A stretch of 64,000 bases of DNA from Lasiosphaeria ovina (taxonomy: Eukaryota > Ascomycota > Sordariomycetes > Sordariales > Lasiosphaeriaceae). Below the pieces are notes generated by a model. It made no database searches and was not told where the DNA came from. It saw only the letters and a program-made list of their open reading frames with translations. Positions 12,795-22,377 of this stretch are shown here, piece by piece. The DNA lies in contig JAULSN010000003.1 in NCBI GenBank assembly GCA_033439765.1, positions 5,766,001 through 5,830,000 on the forward strand. The letters run 5' to 3'. The position numbers and the translations under genes were made by a program. How positions within the stretch are numbered: position 1 is the first letter of the stretch; every line of letters begins with the position of its first letter.

Positions 12795-15700
12795 CTATTG
12801 GCAACGAGAACCGGTTGCCACTCGGGACTGCACGCGCCATGCAGTTAAGCTTGGGTAAACATGGCGGCTTGCCTTGGATGTTTCTGCGTGCTCATTTTCG
12901 CTCGGGGTGCGTGGGCGGTAATCGTGATTCAGGTTTTCGTGGGGATCCGAAGCGCCTGGAATTCTATTCCCTCCCGCGAGCGACCACTCCTTCGTCTTCT
13001 GTATCAGTTCTTCGGCTATCTTGGTCTTGCTTTTGTTCTTCTCAAGCCCAACCAACACCCGCTCGGCAAGCGAGACAGCGTCTGCGAACCGCCCCTGAGC
13101 CGCAAGCACTTTTGCCAAGAGACCTGTCCGCGTGAGGATTGTGGGGTGGTCGTTCCGCAGGAGGGATTTGCTCGTAGCAATAACATCGATCAGTGTGGCC
13201 TCGGCCTCAGCCAGATTCCCCTTGCCGAGCATGACTTCGGCGTGGATGGTTCTGGCGTTCAGCGTGTCTGGGTGGGCTGCGCCATGGAGGTCGTGTCTGA
13301 GCGCCACGGCTTCGAGGGCGTACGGCTCTGCCTTGTCGAAATGGCCCCATAGTTGGAGAATCTTGGCGATACCTTGCACGCTGGTCGCGATAGAGACGTG
13401 GCCCTCGGGAAGAACCTGGCGGCGGCGCTCCAACAGCTCCGTTGCCAGCCGCAGCGCGTCGTTGTATTTGGCCTGATCGCGCAACACGCCGACAAGGCCG
13501 TTGGTGACGCTTAGCGCTTTGGGGTTTGTCGCCGACGCATCCGGCCCCAGGGACTCGAGGGTCAGCCGGAATAGCCGCTCGGCTTCCTCCAGGTCCCCAA
13601 CGCACTTTGACACAATAGCCAGCCTGTTGAGCGAGTAGAGCGTGTCAGGGTGGGCGGGGCCAAGGACTTCTGCTCTCCCATCGAATGCTCGCCGGCCGAC
13701 AGCTTTGGACTCGTCATACTTGCCGTTTCGACGCAGGATAGATGCCAGAATGTCAAGGCACTGGAGTGTGAGAATGTGCAACTCGCCGAGTAGTTCCGAA
13801 CTTTGCTGGTAAGCAGCTCGGGCCATCTCCTCGGACTCGTCATACTTGCCCAGAGCGAGAAGAGACCGAGGAACGTGTATCTGGGCTTCGGCGACATCCT
13901 TGGCGGTGCTGGTGTCGGTCTTGTTGTTGTCGGTGCTCTTTTGATGGGCGCGGAAAAACGACAGCCTCTTGTCAAGGATGCCGCGAAAGATTTCCAAAGC
14001 CTCGTCGTATTTTCCAAGCGCGTGACATACACTCCCGAGCTCATGTAGTGAGGCGAGCGTACTTGGGCTTTCTATCCCAAGAAGTGCCTCCCGTTCTGTA
14101 ACAACGCCTCTCGCCATCTCTTCGGCGATTCGGAGTCGGCCTGAGTCATAAATGGACTTGACCAGATGATGCTGAATTTCCAGCCGTAAGACGGCTGTAT
14201 TGTCGCTCTCAGGAACACAGAGAAGTCGCTGCTGCTCGGCAGCCAAAAGCCTCTTCTCTGCAAGGCCATATCTTCCCCGTGCATTTTCGTAGTTGGCTGC
14301 CTTCAGCACGAGCCCAAGAAGTTGTGATGTGTCGGTCGCGGTACTTGCGGGCCCTAGCGCCGTCTGAAGTGAGTCAATGTGCGGAAGCAGCAGTTCGTAT
14401 GTTGTCCACTTGTCTGGGTCGATTTCGGGAAATGCGCGACAGAGTGCCTGAGCCGCCACCCTTTCCGTCTCCTCAGCTAAGCCCGACGCACCAAGCCACC
14501 AACGCATTATACGTTGCACCAGCCGATGAACCGAGTAGCAGTTGGACGACTTTTGGAATGATATCAGGTCATAGGCCAGAAGTGTGCCAAGGGCAGCTGT
14601 GAAGACTGCGCGTCTCTCATTGGGTTCGTGCAGAATAGCCTCGGGATTGCGCTGCGGTCCAACAGCGCCATCCGCGCCATGATGCGTGCGGCGCGGGGGT
14701 CTTTATCTCGAATGCGATCAAATGACAGCCGCCAGGTGCGAATGACGGACTGAGATGACTCAAAGTCTCGACGGAGGTCCTGAAGCTCGATATTCAAGAG
14801 GTCGACGAAGTCATCCTCGCTGGAATTCAACTGCTCGAGATACTGGGCCACCGTAATCCCATTCATCCTAATGTAAGCTGCCGCCTATGTCAGGGCTAGG
14901 GGAAGATGACCCAATGCCTGTGCGATCTGTTTGGCGCGATCTTCTTCCCAATTCTTGACATTCGCAGTCCTAGACCGGAACAACAGAAGTACATCATCTT
15001 CAGGCATGAGGGGAACAGCCAGTGGCTCGGCATTTTCCATGAAGAGCTTCCCAATGCGGGAATCCCTTGTCGTGACTAAAACCTTGCCGCAGTCACCCTG
15101 GGGAACGAAACTGACCAAGGGCTTCATCGTCGACGAGTTCCTCCACGTTGGATGGTGCGAAGGCTCAAACAGGACGTCGGAATCATCGGCATTATCGAGG
15201 ACGAGGATCCATCTGCCAGAAGCATTCGCCTTGAACCACTCCAGCACGAGGAGTAGAGGGTCCACCTCGGCATCGTTCCAGCCGGGCAAGCGCAGCTTTC
15301 GAGCAATCTCGACGTAGCACTCGTAGAAACGCACCGTACTGTTGGCCGACACCTAGAAGACATGGCTGGCTGGGTATTTCTCCGTGTATCTGTAGCACTA
15401 TTTAATGGCAATCTCGGATTTTCTAGAGAGTTGAGTCAGGGGGTTCGTCAGCGTACGGACCTAAACCAAAGCCTTCTGCAAGGTAATTAGGCTCTGCAAG
15501 ATCCAACGTACCCTATACCGCCTATTCCTGTCAGAGCGAGCACACTTTTCGTTTCAAAGTGTACCCATATTTGCGATAGAATGTCCGCACGTCCCGCAAA
15601 GCCGCTATGGCGAGTCTTTGGCACGCCAAAGTGCGGGCTGGGGTTTGGACTACGACCTGGTAGAGAAGGAAGTCACGGTCAGCATCCAGCTCGCCAGTCA

Positions 15701-16269
15701 TGTCCCACAAGTGTCTCGTATTACTCTGCGCCCGCTTTCCGACATCTCTTATCCATCTTTTCAACTCGGCGGCGATGGCAAGGAACCCGGCGTCTGTCGG
15801 CTCATTGAACCGTGCCATGTCCCTGTGGTTGCTTCGGATGCCACGCGATGGATACGAGGGCAGAGATGCCGATTGACGCATAACAACCTAGATTTGTACA
15901 GTAAGAACATGAGCCAGTCACAGGAAAGATGGCGCCCCAAAACTCACAAATCCTATTCCCGGAGTGGGCATTTCTTCGTAGAAGCATGTTATTCTCAATC
16001 TGCTCCCCAAAAGATGCCGTATCTGTATTGGACCTCAACATGGTGTGGAAGTCGGCTTGGATACGTTCCAGAACCTCCGAGTCCTCTCTCAGTAGCCTGA
16101 CAATGTCGATATTGGACCGGTACGGTAGAAGGGTATGACGGGCGGCCCATTCGCCGAGTTTTGCTAAAGGTGAGCCTTGGTGCGGGGTGCCGAGAAATAT
16201 TATGCCGTGGACGCAGTCCGAAATGGTTTGGAGATGGGCATCTGGACTGTTTCTTGACACAAGGATACA
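12795..16269 (-). pseudogene. NLR relic: SesB-like hydrolase, NB-ARC, TPR
   Basis: Fungal NLRs of this design (alpha/beta-hydrolase SesB-like domain, NB-ARC ATPase, kinesin-light-chain TPRs) act in non-self recognition and cell-death signalling. The relic reads, in order: SesB remnant with HGIIFLGTPHQGS (16.2 kb), CFYEEMPTPGIGF, and GIRSNHRDMARF after an intron; linker PHFGVPKTRHSGFAGR; Walker A GIGGIGKS across an intron (15423-15511); Walker B WILVLDNADD; LVTTRDSR; HLPLAL; winged helix; then about nine TPRs in 12795-14519. It is broken by in-frame TAG codons at 15398, 15353 and 14885. Frames also change near 16030, 15700 and 14645. The first half of the SesB domain is missing: the surviving 5' exon starts at 16269 after a normal CTAAC...CAG intron end, and the PP2C gene begins in what should be that intron. 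It cannot encode an intact receptor. Confidence 0.88.
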
Positions 16270-16273
16270 CTGA

Positions 16274-18013
16274 ATGTATTGGTTAGCAATGCTACCGGGA
16301 AAAAACCGTGAATACTGGCTCGTGCCATCCACGCAGAAGTCGCTTTCCACAAACCCGCACGCTGCTCGGAACAAGTCGCCCAAGACCGCCATCCCTCTGG
16401 CGCTGGGAGTCTTGTCGGTACTCGCTGGAGCGGGGTATGTTACTCTGACCAGCAGTGACACAGTCTCCAACCCACTCGGCACTCGAAGATTCCTTGTGCA
16501 CTCTGATGTCGACCACACTACAACGGGCCACCCGTCCCGACCCTCGCCCCTTACCAAGGGACCCAAGTTCGCCCCCGTCGTGGATGCCTCGAACCTTGCG
16601 AGCGATGCTTCGGTCGCGGCGTTGTCGCACCGAATGGCCGAGAGCAACCACAAGACACTTGCTTTTCCCAACCCCGAGCGCCTCGCAGCCATACTCCGTG
16701 AACACGAGGAGACGGTAGCGGCGGACCGGGAGAATGGTGTTGTGAGATACGACGTGGTCCAAGTTCCTTGCAATGACCCCATTGAGGACGACCACTCGGA
16801 AGCCATCGTACAAGCGCCGCCGATCGAGCGTCTACGGCCGGGCAGAGAAGAGGTGGCCCGCGGGGAGTGGATGTTTTGGGGGATATATGACGGCCATGGG
16901 TAACATTCTGCAAAACCCCGTAGACTGGGCGTCTCTGATCAAGATCCTCATTCAAAATCTAGTGGGTGGCCTACCGCCGCAAAACTCCGACAAAGCCTGA
17001 TCAGCTACGTCTGCTCCAGCCTGGAAGACGAATATACCGCCCACTCACGGTCCTCGGAGATTCCTAGCGACGAGAACATCGTCGGCGCCATCAAGAAAGC
17101 GTTTCTTGCGCTCGATCACGACATTGTCTGGTCCAGTCTCGACCGCTTTGGAAAGACGGCAGCATCCAAGCAGCTTGCAGCCCAAGCACTGGCACCGGCC
17201 ATCTCAGGGTCCTGCGCCCTGCTCAGCCTCTACGACACAGACACACAGCTGCTTAGGGTCGCGTACACGGGCGACTCGCGCGCTGTGCTGGGCAGGCGAG
17301 CCGACGACGGCACGTGGTCGACAGCCGTGCTGTCTGTCGACCAGACATGCGGGAACCCGGACGAAGCCGATCGGATCCGTGCGGCCCACCCGGGCGAGGA
17401 GGCCGGGGTGATCAAGGGCGGGCGGATATACGGCGGGCTGGAGCCGGCGCGCGCGTTTGGCGACGCCAGTTACAAGTGGGGCCGTGACACGTCGCTCGCG
17501 CTGAGGAAGTCGTCGTTCGCACGCAAGCCGCTTGACAGCATCACCTCGCCGCCATACGTCACCGCCGAGCCTGTGGTGACGACCACCAAGGTACATCCCG
17601 ACAAGGGCGACTTTGTCGTTATGGCCTGCGACGGCCTGTGGGAGACACTTAGCAACGAGGAAGTCGTCGGCCTGGTCGGGCGTTGGATCGACAATGGCGG
17701 CCTTGGATCAGGCGACACCAAGAACGGCCGCCACCAGCCATCCTGGGGGCAGTGGTGGCCGTCGTACTTGTCCTGGCCCCCCTCGCCGTCCGGGAGCGAA
17801 ACTCAGCCACCTTCTGTAACCGCAGACTCGACATTCGGAAAGCCGCCGCACAGGCCAGGGCAGTGGGAAATGGACCTCAAGCAGCGCACATTTGTCTACG
17901 AGGACTCCAACGCGGCCACGCACCTCGCTAGGAACGCACTAGGAGCCAATAACCACGACTTGATGGGCTCCTTGTTCATGCTCCAGGGCTCAAATGCGCG
18001 GAGGTTCCGGTAA
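16274..18013 (+). CDS. PP2C-type protein phosphatase, mitochondrial PTC5-like
   Basis: Metal-dependent Ser/Thr phosphatase of the PP2C/PPM family. The N-terminal layout resembles fungal Ptc5, which dephosphorylates the pyruvate dehydrogenase E1 subunit in mitochondria. Exons 16274-16899 and 16963-18013 flank a 63 bp intron inside the signature FWGIYDGHG|GW, giving 558 residues. Basic N-terminus, then a membrane segment (IPLALGVLSVLAGAGYVTL) near residues 40-58, fits inner-membrane anchoring. Catalytic motifs are present: DGHGG, YTGDSRAVLG, GGLEPARAFGD, VMACDGLWE, and a C-terminal EDSNAATHLARNAL. The start is uncertain: ATG 16274 and ATG 16289 both lie in sequence that once belonged to the NLR gene, so the original 5' end may have been replaced. 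Catalytically complete. Confidence 0.85.
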
Positions 18014-18312
18014 GGCTCTGCTCTCTATTCGCAACACTCGGATGCAAAATCAAAATGAAGACTAAAAACAAGTTACTAGCGACGACTTGACGATTACTGT
18101 CATCTTCTTTGGGGATGGGCAAGGTAGCAAGGTGACCACGTCGGCAAGTTAAATACGCCAAAATTGACTGTAGTGCCGTTGTCACTCTGTCCCTACCCCT
18201 TAGGATATGCGGAGACGAGTTAGGAGTTATGTCAGGTTGTTTGTAGCGGGCTGTTCCAAAAGGGAAAAAAAAAACTTCAATAATCTAATGTGTTAACGAT
18301 AGCCCCTTGCCA

Positions 18313-18954
18313 CTAATACCTATCGACTTCGGCGTCATCCTCCCTCAGCCTTGCCCTAACCGCCATCAGCGCTTTGCCGAGCAGGTTCTCGCCCCAGTGC
18401 GCCCGGTGCGACATGGCGTGCTTGGCCGTGTACCCAATTCCCCAGACCCTGTCTCGCGACGCCGCCTCGACGAGCATCCGGCCGCCCGTCGCGAGCAGTT
18501 TGCGCCTCAGCTTGACGTTCTGCCCAAACTTGGCCATGTTGCCGGCCTCAGCCACCCCGCTCTTGACCGGATCCCAGCTCGCGGGGTCGAAGCCTTTTGT
18601 CAGGCGGCCGAGGCGCTTCTGCTCTTTGGGGTTGGCGGTCGCGAGGACGCGGGCCTGCGTGTCGGCGTCGTTGAAGCGCACGGCTTTGCAGTACATCATG
18701 AATTGCTCGGCGCAGGTGAATGTGATGCTCTCGTCGCTAGGTTCGGTGTCTAGCTCATTATTGGCAGGGCCAGGCTGACTGTTGCTGTCGTTTTTATTGT
18801 GCCCGACGAGCGAGGATATCTCTGCCTTGCTTACGGTGAAGATGGACGGATACCATTGGCAGAGCTCGCCATGAGCGGCGTCTGGCATGTAGAAAAAGAG
18901 TGGCTCGTCGTCTTGGGCTGAGTTCGCCGGCCCGGCGTTTGGTTGTCGGTTCAT
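18313..18954 (-). CDS. NADAR/YbiA-like N-glycosidase family protein
   Basis: Intronless, 213 residues, ATG at 18954. NADAR (YbiA, RIBX) proteins cleave N-glycosidic bonds in riboflavin-pathway intermediates or in ADP-ribosylated and NAD-related compounds; bacterial members often sit in defence or NAD-metabolism loci. The diagnostic parts are visible: LFFYMPDAAHGELCQWYPS at the start, FTCAEQFMMYCKAVRFND (conserved Glu and Gln/Lys region), then RLTKGFD..SWD, AKFGQN..LRRKLLATG, LVEAASRDRVWGIGY and the final NLLGKALMAVR helix. A Ser/Asn/Asp-rich insertion (residues 50-75) separates the first two motifs. No targeting peptide, so probably cytosolic. Transcribed convergently with the PP2C gene. Family assignment is confident; the substrate is not known. 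Confidence 0.85.
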   Translation of the reverse strand: MNRQPNAGPANSAQDDEPLFFYMPDAAHGELCQWYPSIFTVSKAEISSLVGHNKNDSNSQPGPANNELDTEPSDESITFTCAEQFMMYCKAVRFNDADTQARVLATANPKEQKRLGRLTKGFDPASWDPVKSGVAEAGNMAKFGQNVKLRRKLLATGGRMLVEAASRDRVWGIGYTAKHAMSHRAHWGENLLGKALMAVRARLREDDAEVDRY

Positions 18955-19403
18955 TGTTGCGATCTCTGAGAGTGGTCACTTGGAAATTGCACACGTGATG
19001 TTGTTCTGTTGTGAAAGATGCTCTGCTGTTCAACGACAAAGGTCATGCTCAAGTTGAAGAATGCCGTTGAATGGAATAGAGTTTTTCTACTGTAATGAGT
19101 CATTCACCGAGAAACTCTAACCTCCAAAGCCGTTTAATATCTCAAACTAGCATCACATGACAGTCCAATTATCTCAGCCCTATTTGTTCTTCTTTACAGA
19201 TCAAGGCAACATTTCGCTCCGCCGTCCCAAATTGGGCCTGCCTGGAGTTGACAGTGCCAAAGATCTCAGCAACCCCTCATATATTTTTTTGTTGTGATGC
19301 CGCAACAACAGCGACGACGGGCTAGTGAAATAAGAGTTAGTCGAAGATATTTTCCAGAACCAAAATAGGCAACCCCACATGACCTATCACTTACGGCACC
19401 CTA
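18955..19403. other. Intergenic, no gene recognised
   Basis: 450 bp upstream of the NADAR gene; nothing coding recognised. Confidence 0.4.
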
Positions 19404-19970
19404 TTATTCCCTCTTCTCAATTGGACTCTCGACACTTGCGGCTTTCGTTGGTGCCTCCAAGAACCACCACGATTTCTTGTTCGGCTGCAGGTGGTCATAG
19501 AAGCAATTGATGCCGAGCTTGTCGTCGAAATACGAGTATCCAAAAACATTCTGGCCGCGCGCGTTGTACGCGTCGACGGAGGCGAGAGTGCGGAAGACGA
19601 GGTCGTCGACCCTGAAGCCGGACACGAACTCGACCGAGTTGGCGAACAGCGTGACCTCAGCCAGCCAGTTGCTCTGCGGCTCGGGCTTGTCGGGGAACTG
19701 CCACAGCGTCCAGCTGCGCGTCGTCGCGTAGTCCTTGCGCTCCGTGCTCGGCGACACGTAGAAGCCCAGCGCCGGCACCACGCTGGTCGCCTTCCACGCG
19801 ATGCCCTCCAGCATCGCCTTGCTCAGGTCCTTGCAGTGGATGTTCATCTCGGCGACCCATTCTAGAGGCGATTTGGGGTCCTTCGCGTTGTGGTCTGGTA
19901 CAAAGCGGATGACGACAAGGGAGTCTGAGCTGGCGGTGCCGCGGAGGGCGACATTTGTGGTGTCGGCCAT
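19404..19970 (-). CDS. Hypothetical protein, 188 residues
   Basis: Single exon with ATG at 19970. I do not recognise the family. The composition is that of a globular protein: SLVVIRFVPDHNAKDPKSP, EWVAEMNIHCKDLSKAML, SWTLWQFPDKPEPQSNWL and VFGYSYFDDKLGINCFYDHL, with many aromatic residues and a predicted beta-rich middle. No signal peptide or membrane segment. GC content and third-position preference match neighbouring real genes, and the opposite-strand frames are typical shadows. The regular length and start make a true gene likely. Confidence 0.65.
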   Translation of the reverse strand: MADTTNVALRGTASSDSLVVIRFVPDHNAKDPKSPLEWVAEMNIHCKDLSKAMLEGIAWKATSVVPALGFYVSPSTERKDYATTRSWTLWQFPDKPEPQSNWLAEVTLFANSVEFVSGFRVDDLVFRTLASVDAYNARGQNVFGYSYFDDKLGINCFYDHLQPNKKSWWFLEAPTKAASVESPIEKRE

Positions 19971-20477
19971 AACTGGTGAGCTGATCTGGGGGCGACTGAT
20001 GTGACGATTCTGGCAAGTTCGACAACGGAAGATGAGGTATTGGAAGATTCATAATGATGGGTGACTCGAACTTATACAAGTAGAGGCAGTGAAAGACCGG
20101 AGACTGTTATTGATGCGGTGAGAAGTTCGGTGTGGGGGCTAGCGGGGCGCTCTGCATTTCAGCTCCAAAGAACGAGGCTAGTGGACGCCACTTATCTGGC
20201 TATTGGAACTGGCAAAGTGATATCGAAGTGCTTGTCTGTATTCGGCCTAAATACCCGCGGAACGGTAAAACAAGCGATATGTATTCCGTAGCGGCTGGAT
20301 ATCCCACTTGTTCCAATTCGCAGCCCATCTGTGCCCTCGACTCAAGAAAGCCTGAACACGTTTTGGGGATGGCCTGGTTCAACAGTATGTCTGCAAGCTA
20401 TTAAGGAGAGGAGGGGAGGTGTAGTATTGCTAGAATTCTGGTAATGTAAATGGCCAAAGACTACTGCGGCCATTTTC
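19971..20477. other. Intergenic, no gene recognised
   Basis: About 500 bp between the orphan protein and the ankyrin gene; only short unsupported frames. Confidence 0.4.
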
Positions 20478-21313
20478 TCAGATGGAACCCAAAGCGCCGC
20501 GTTTCCATTTAGATGCCTCAGCGGAACCAGGAAGTAGAAGATAAATAATAAACCTCCCACCACACCCAAAGTTAACCTCATAAAACCAATCAGCATCACA
20601 GCTCCCCTCCCCCTCCCCAGGACCCCTGATATCCGGATCCTTGCCCCTCTCAACCAGCAGCCGGACAACCTCCTCGTGCCCCGCCGCAACAGCAACATGC
20701 AGCGGACTCAGTCCGACGTCGTCCAGCAGGCGCGGGTTGGCGCCCCAACGCAGCAGCAACTCGACGACGACGCCGTGCCCGCCGTGCGCTGCGTAGTCAG
20801 CGCCGTCCGGCCGTGCGCTTTGCGTGCGTCAACCGCGGCTCCGCTCTGTAACAGTAAGGTTAGGATGCCTGGTCGCCCGCTCGCCGAGCCGATGTGCAGC
20901 GGCATCTTGCCGTGGCTGTCGCGCCGGGACGGGAGGGGGAGGTGCAGTGGTGGTGGTGGTGGTGGTGGGGAGGGCTGGGATGTTGATATTGTTGTTGTCG
21001 TTGCGGTTGCGGTTGTCGATCTTGCTGGTGCTGGTGCTGGTGCTGTCGCTGTCGCTGCGGGGAATGCGTCTTGGCAGGTGGCGAGGGAGCATGGAAAGTC
21101 GGTTGCGTCCACGCTCTGACGATGGTTGTACGAGCCGGCAATATGTGAAGGACCGTCGAGCGATATCGCGTACGGGTCAAGTTGGTGTTCGCGGTGGCCG
21201 AAAAAGGGGTCAGACCCAAACTCGAACTCTTCCAGCTTCACATCCCCGCTGTCGTCGATAGTGCTGGTTCGGGAAAGCATAAAGCTATCAAAGAACGAAC
21301 TGTCCGTCCACAT
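20478..21313 (-). pseudogene. Ankyrin-repeat protein with a 1-nt frameshift
   Basis: Ankyrin repeats are protein-binding helical repeats. From the ATG at 21313 the product has an acidic N-terminus (SFFDSFMLSRTSTIDDSGD), a low-complexity Thr/Pro/Ala stretch made by short tandem repeats, then ankyrin sequence KMPLHIGSASGRPGILTLLL and DARKAHGRTAL. At about 20797-20803 the frame breaks. The expected continuation DYAAHGGHGVVVELLLRWGA, then GLSPLHVAVAAGHEEVVRLL, is intact in the next frame. A single G missing in GCGCTG(G)ACTACG explains it. It is either a real null mutation or a sequencing error. A further 5' exon may exist upstream, where the frame can be extended, but I could not fix its boundaries. 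Confidence 0.7.
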
Positions 21314-22377
21314 ATCAACCCCGACCAAAGTCTCGGCTAGTGTACGGCCTACTATGTCTCGTGTGTAGTCGCCGGTGTTTTGGGCAGTGGCAAGCCCAAT
21401 CTGCGGGGGCCGGCTTCCGGGCTGACTGCCGTGTGCTTCGCAGCTACAGTCAACTGACGCGTCTCCGTTATCCGTCTTTGACTTGGAGTCCCTGGTCGCG
21501 GCCCGTATTTTCCCTGCAAGGCGTTAGCAACTTGATGAGAGTTATTCTGGCTACTGCCGGCGGGAACAAGCCATGGTAATCACGGACGGGAGTCATGAAG
21601 CCCAAAAGGACCCGAAGGTAGGTAGTGCTGTATTGTGGGGCCACATCCACATTTTACATGCCCACGAAAATGCAGTTGACGTCTCGCATGCGCATACGCC
21701 AACTCCGCTTACCTCGGTGTTCTGCAATCGGATCGACGACTGATAAGCTTAGTATTCGTAATCCTATGGTCCCGAAGCTCCACTTACGTTAATTCGCTTG
21801 CCTGTCTGAAGCATGGCAGACGTGAAATTGTAGTTCAGCCTCAACACAATCTCCATCCCCTATAACCGGACCTACTTCCTAATCCCAGAGACAAAAACTA
21901 CAACTTTAATCCCAAGTCGCCAAGGACAATTCCGCCGTTCTGCAAAAGCTTTATCATACCCCGCTTTACATACCCCTATTACTGCAGCCAATCCGCAAGT
22001 TTTCTGCAACAAGTTCCAAAGCAAATTGGTAAACGGTCTTCCAGTGCAGACAATAACCCCAGGAATACAGGAAAGGCGTTTAGATTGTACTTCCAGAAAG
22101 AGCCAAGTCTCCTGCGCATCGTGTTCTAGATAATAGCTGGTCTTATTGTTAGCATCGCTACTAGTGATGGACTCGTCGAGGAGGGGCATGCTAGGCTCCA
22201 GGACAGTATTACTGACGCAGCGTATGTCTTTGCGGCCGAGACTGAAGAGATCATGGTGCTCCAGATTGTGCTGGGTGTCTCAGGGTAAGTGATGCCGCGG
22301 GAAAAGTCACTTTCCCATGGCATACAAGAGACGGCATGTTATAACAGGATCGGAGGGCTTTCTCACGCCTATGCTTC
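21314..22377. other. Intergenic, possible 5' exon of the ankyrin gene
   Basis: About 1 kb. A basic segment GKYGPRPGTPSQRR follows a plausible intron end (CTTGCAG) near 21520 on the minus strand, but it does not join cleanly to the ankyrin frame. Nothing else is recognised. Confidence 0.35.
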
